Below, in pieces: positions 4,625 through 6,009 of a stretch of DNA of 6,009 bases. The notes beneath the pieces are model-generated. The model saw only the letters and a program-made list of their open reading frames with translations, was not told where the DNA came from and searched no databases. A program made the position numbers and the translations under genes. The stretch covers positions 1 through 6,009 of the forward strand of contig CAZNKO010000049.1 of the NCBI GenBank assembly GCA_964573855.1. Reading direction: 5' to 3'. The stretch's first letter is position 1. Each line of letters opens with the position of its first letter. Origin of the DNA: CAZNKO01 sp964573855 (GTDB taxonomy: Bacteria > Patescibacteriota > Patescibacteriia > UBA9934 > GWF2-40-263).

Positions 4625-5095
4625 ATGTATTCCTTGAATCGTGCTACGATCCTCGGGAACCTGACCCGCGACCCGGAACTCCGCCAGACGACCTCGGGGC
4701 ACGCGGTGTGTTCCTTTGGAGTCGCGACGAATCGTTCCTGGAATGACGCTTCCGGCGTGAAGCAAGAACAAACCGAGTTTCACAATGTTGTCGCCTGGGG
4801 GAAACTCGCGGAGATTTGCGGCCAATATCTTGCGAAAGGACGAAAAGTGTATGTGGAAGGCCGTTTGCAGACCCGCGACTGGCAGGGACAGGACGGCGTG
4901 AAGCGTTTCCGGACAGAAATCATTGCTGATAGTCTTATTATCCTCGACCGCGCCGGCAGCGGCGGGGCTCCGGCCGCGTTCCGTTCAAGCGCCCCGGCAC
5001 AGCCGACGAGCGATCCCGCCTCTCCCGGGAAACCCGCAGATGAGCCGGCGGTGAATCCGGGGGAGGAAATTAAAGTCGAAGATATTCCATTCTAA
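4625..5095 (+). CDS. ssb: Single-stranded DNA-binding protein
   Basis: Coats single-stranded DNA in replication, recombination and repair, and recruits partner enzymes through its C-terminal tip. The 156-residue protein has the OB-fold in about residues 1-110: MYSLNRATILGNLTRDPELR, FHNVVAWGKLAEICGQYLAKGRKVYVEGRLQTRDW, and FRTEIIADSLIILD. A disordered Ser/Pro/Ala linker follows and ends in the acidic tip VEDIPF, matching the D-I-P-F partner-binding end of bacterial SSB. The length is close to typical. It sits between rpsF and rpsR, the usual order in bacteria. A hairpin precedes the ATG, and only a weak AGGA is seen near it. The rpsR start follows five bases after the stop. Confidence 0.97.
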   Translation: MYSLNRATILGNLTRDPELRQTTSGHAVCSFGVATNRSWNDASGVKQEQTEFHNVVAWGKLAEICGQYLAKGRKVYVEGRLQTRDWQGQDGVKRFRTEIIADSLIILDRAGSGGAPAAFRSSAPAQPTSDPASPGKPADEPAVNPGEEIKVEDIPF

Positions 5096-5100
5096 AATTT

Positions 5101-5331
5101 ATGGCGACAGCAGCCCAACCATTGAAAAAAGAACGGCAGTGCTACTTCTGCCTCAACAATATCCATGACGTGGATTATAAGGACACGCAGATCCTGAAGC
5201 GCTTTTTGTCGTCGTTTGCGAAAATCGTCCCGCGCAAGCGGAGCAAGGTCTGCGCCTCGCATCAGCGGCAGCTTTCGAACGCCATTAAGCGCGCGCGGAT
5301 CATGGCGCTCGTGCCGTTCGTGCAGAAGTAA
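5101..5331 (+). CDS. rpsR: 30S ribosomal protein bS18, cysteine-containing form
   Basis: A small-subunit platform protein that pairs with bS6. It has 76 residues, the normal length. The core DYKDTQILKRFLSSFAKIVPRKRSKVCASHQRQLSNAIKRARIMALVPF is strongly conserved. Cysteines C14 and C17 (CYFC) with C51 and H54 (CASH) look like a zinc site, so this is the C+ rather than the C- form of bS18. The start at 5101 is five bases after the ssb stop, with no Shine-Dalgarno, consistent with coupled translation within the operon. The rplI gene that follows rpsR in many bacteria is absent from the next 678 bases. Confidence 0.97.
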   Translation: MATAAQPLKKERQCYFCLNNIHDVDYKDTQILKRFLSSFAKIVPRKRSKVCASHQRQLSNAIKRARIMALVPFVQK

Positions 5332-5336
5332 ATTCA

Positions 5337-5476
5337 CGCCCCCATTTCATTTGTCGGAGACGGCGTCGTCCGGCTCCAGCGGCCGGCCGCGCCTTATGTC
5401 TCGTCCCGCCACTCCCGCTTCGCGGGAGACCAAGCTGGCGGGACTCCGACATACTCCTCCAAATGAGACGGGGGCG
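5337..5476. repeat. 140-bp composite fold-back between rpsR and the EpmA-like gene
   Basis: The outer arms are 5337-5352 (CGCCCCC then ATTTCATTT) and 5461-5476, complementary with one mismatch and one G-U pair. After a bulge of about ten bases on the right side, the stem resumes as GTCGGAG (5353-5359) with CTCCGAC (5444-5450). Inside lie a 12-base palindrome GCGGCCGGCCGC (5379-5390) and a nested hairpin (5403-5444, listed separately). No T-run follows, so it is not a standard terminator. It fills nearly the whole 158-base gap and resembles a mobile or dispersed palindromic element. I see no gene in this stretch. Confidence 0.7.
5403..5444. repeat. Nested perfect hairpin inside the larger fold-back
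   Basis: Outer arms GTCCCGCCA (5403-5411) and TGGCGGGAC (5436-5444) are exact complements. Directly inside the left arm sits a second exact hairpin, CTCCCGC-TTC-GCGGGAG (5412-5428). A seven-base unpaired ACCAAGC separates the inner hairpin from the right arm. This compact two-level design looks like a defined repeat unit. The apical part of the structure at 1288-1323 has a similar plan with the TGGCGGG motif on its right arm. Confidence 0.75.
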
Positions 5477-5489
5477 TTCTTGTCTGTCT

Positions 5490-6009
5490 ATGTTGAACTT
5501 CCATCAGATCGTCGAGGAGCGTCAACGCATCAACGACACGATTCGATCTTTTTTTCGTTCACACGGATACGTGGAGGTGGAAACGCCGCTCGTGGTTGCG
5601 AGTCCAGATGTTTCTCCGAACCTCCAACCATTTGAGACAAGTGTGGTCAAACCGGATGAAAAGACATATCGCGCGGCGCTCATCACGAGTCCGGAATTCT
5701 CGATGAAGAAACTCCTCGGCGCTGGCATGGAAAAAATTTTTACGCTCACGAAGGTTTTTCGAAACAGTGAAAATTTCGGCGGTCATCACAATCCAGAGTT
5801 CACCATGCTCGAATGGTATCAGCAGGGTGCGGACTATCAGGCCTGCATGGATGAGACCGAAGCGCTCGTCCGCGCCGTCTACCGGAAAATGTCCCGATCG
5901 GGACATTCTCCGGATGAGCCATTTCGCCGCTTTCGTCTTCGTGATCTGTTCTTAACGCATGCGGGGATTGATTTGGATACCGCGGATCGTCAGGATTTTC
6001 TGCGTGTTT
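5490..6009 (+). CDS. epmA: EpmA-like (PoxA/GenX) class II lysyl ligase, 3' truncated by window
   Basis: The first 173 codons of a class II aminoacyl-tRNA synthetase-like enzyme related to lysyl-tRNA synthetase. In characterised bacteria EpmA attaches (R)-beta-lysine to elongation factor P, helping ribosomes through polyproline stretches. The protein begins directly with the catalytic-core helix (FHQIVEERQRINDTIRSFFRSHGYVEVETPLVV, motif 1 region) and lacks the N-terminal anticodon-binding OB domain of LysRS, as expected for EpmA. LITSPEFSMKKLL follows. Motif 2 is FRNSE (R91) through HHNPEFTMLEWY (99-110); the TMLEWY form is typical of EpmA rather than LysRS. Motif 3 lies outside the window. 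The ATG at 5490 fits the family start; no Shine-Dalgarno is visible. A palindromic insert codes for residues 133-140. No EpmB or EF-P gene is in view, so the substrate is inferred. Confidence 0.88.
   Translation, partial: MLNFHQIVEERQRINDTIRSFFRSHGYVEVETPLVVASPDVSPNLQPFETSVVKPDEKTYRAALITSPEFSMKKLLGAGMEKIFTLTKVFRNSENFGGHHNPEFTMLEWYQQGADYQACMDETEALVRAVYRKMSRSGHSPDEPFRRFRLRDLFLTHAGIDLDTADRQDFLRV
5888..5907. repeat. 20-bp perfect palindrome inside the EpmA-like gene
   Basis: Ten-base arms AATGTCCCGA and TCGGGACATT abut with no spacer. They encode KMSRSGHS (residues 133-140) in the linker between the helix after motif 2 and the FRRFRLRDLFLTHAGIDLD segment, a variable position in EpmA relatives. 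The frame is kept. It is the second perfect, spacer-free palindrome inside a conserved gene in this window, though its sequence differs from the one in ychF. Confidence 0.7.

Noticed and set aside
5216..5635. Plus-strand frame spanning the end of rpsR, the fold-back and the start of the EpmA-like gene
   Set aside because: It is out of frame with both conserved genes and runs through the palindromic gap.

Overview
The window looks like bacterial chromosome with moderate GC. It fits best with a reduced-genome lineage of the Patescibacteria (Candidate Phyla Radiation) type. That placement is inferred from gene style, not from a search: a small bS6 with a long Ala/Pro/Arg tail and a KKLDEIL-type end, a TrmB-family regulator, a Trm11-like methyltransferase with an unusual motif IV, few Shine-Dalgarno sequences, a heptanucleotide repeat inside a gene, and many palindromic inserts. 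TGA is used as a stop by three genes, so this is not a lineage that recodes TGA.

Layout. (1) 74-1165 (+): ychF, the OLA1/YchF translation-associated ATPase. (2) 1166-1502: no intact gene. It holds two large fold-back structures (1168-1247; 1263-1351 followed by a T-run), a 20-codon remnant of the 3' end of a second methyltransferase gene (1351-1413, minus) and a minus-strand intrinsic terminator (1419-1455). (3) 1503-2655 (-): an AT-richer pair, a 69-residue double CxxCxGxG zinc-ribbon protein and an upstream TrmB-type regulator. Palindromes lie upstream of and over the regulator's start. (4) 2761-4018 (-): a Trm11/TrmG10-like RNA methyltransferase with its terminator and an internal 4 x 7-bp repeat. 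(5) 4044-5331 (+): a promoter and the classic rpsF-ssb-rpsR operon. (6) 5332-5489: a 140-bp nested fold-back. (7) 5490-6009 (+): the first 173 codons of an EpmA-like (PoxA/GenX) lysyl ligase, cut by the window edge.

Function. YchF, bS6, bS18, the tRNA methyltransferase and the EpmA-like enzyme (EF-P modification in known cases) all concern translation; SSB serves replication and repair. The TrmB regulator and zinc-ribbon protein are the accessory part. They sit between two direct, diverged copies of the methyltransferase 3' end, which suggests an insertion or duplication event.

The most interesting signals are this bracketed cassette, the frame-breaking heptamer repeat in the methyltransferase, the perfect palindromes inserted in frame in ychF and epmA, and the large composite fold-backs between genes.
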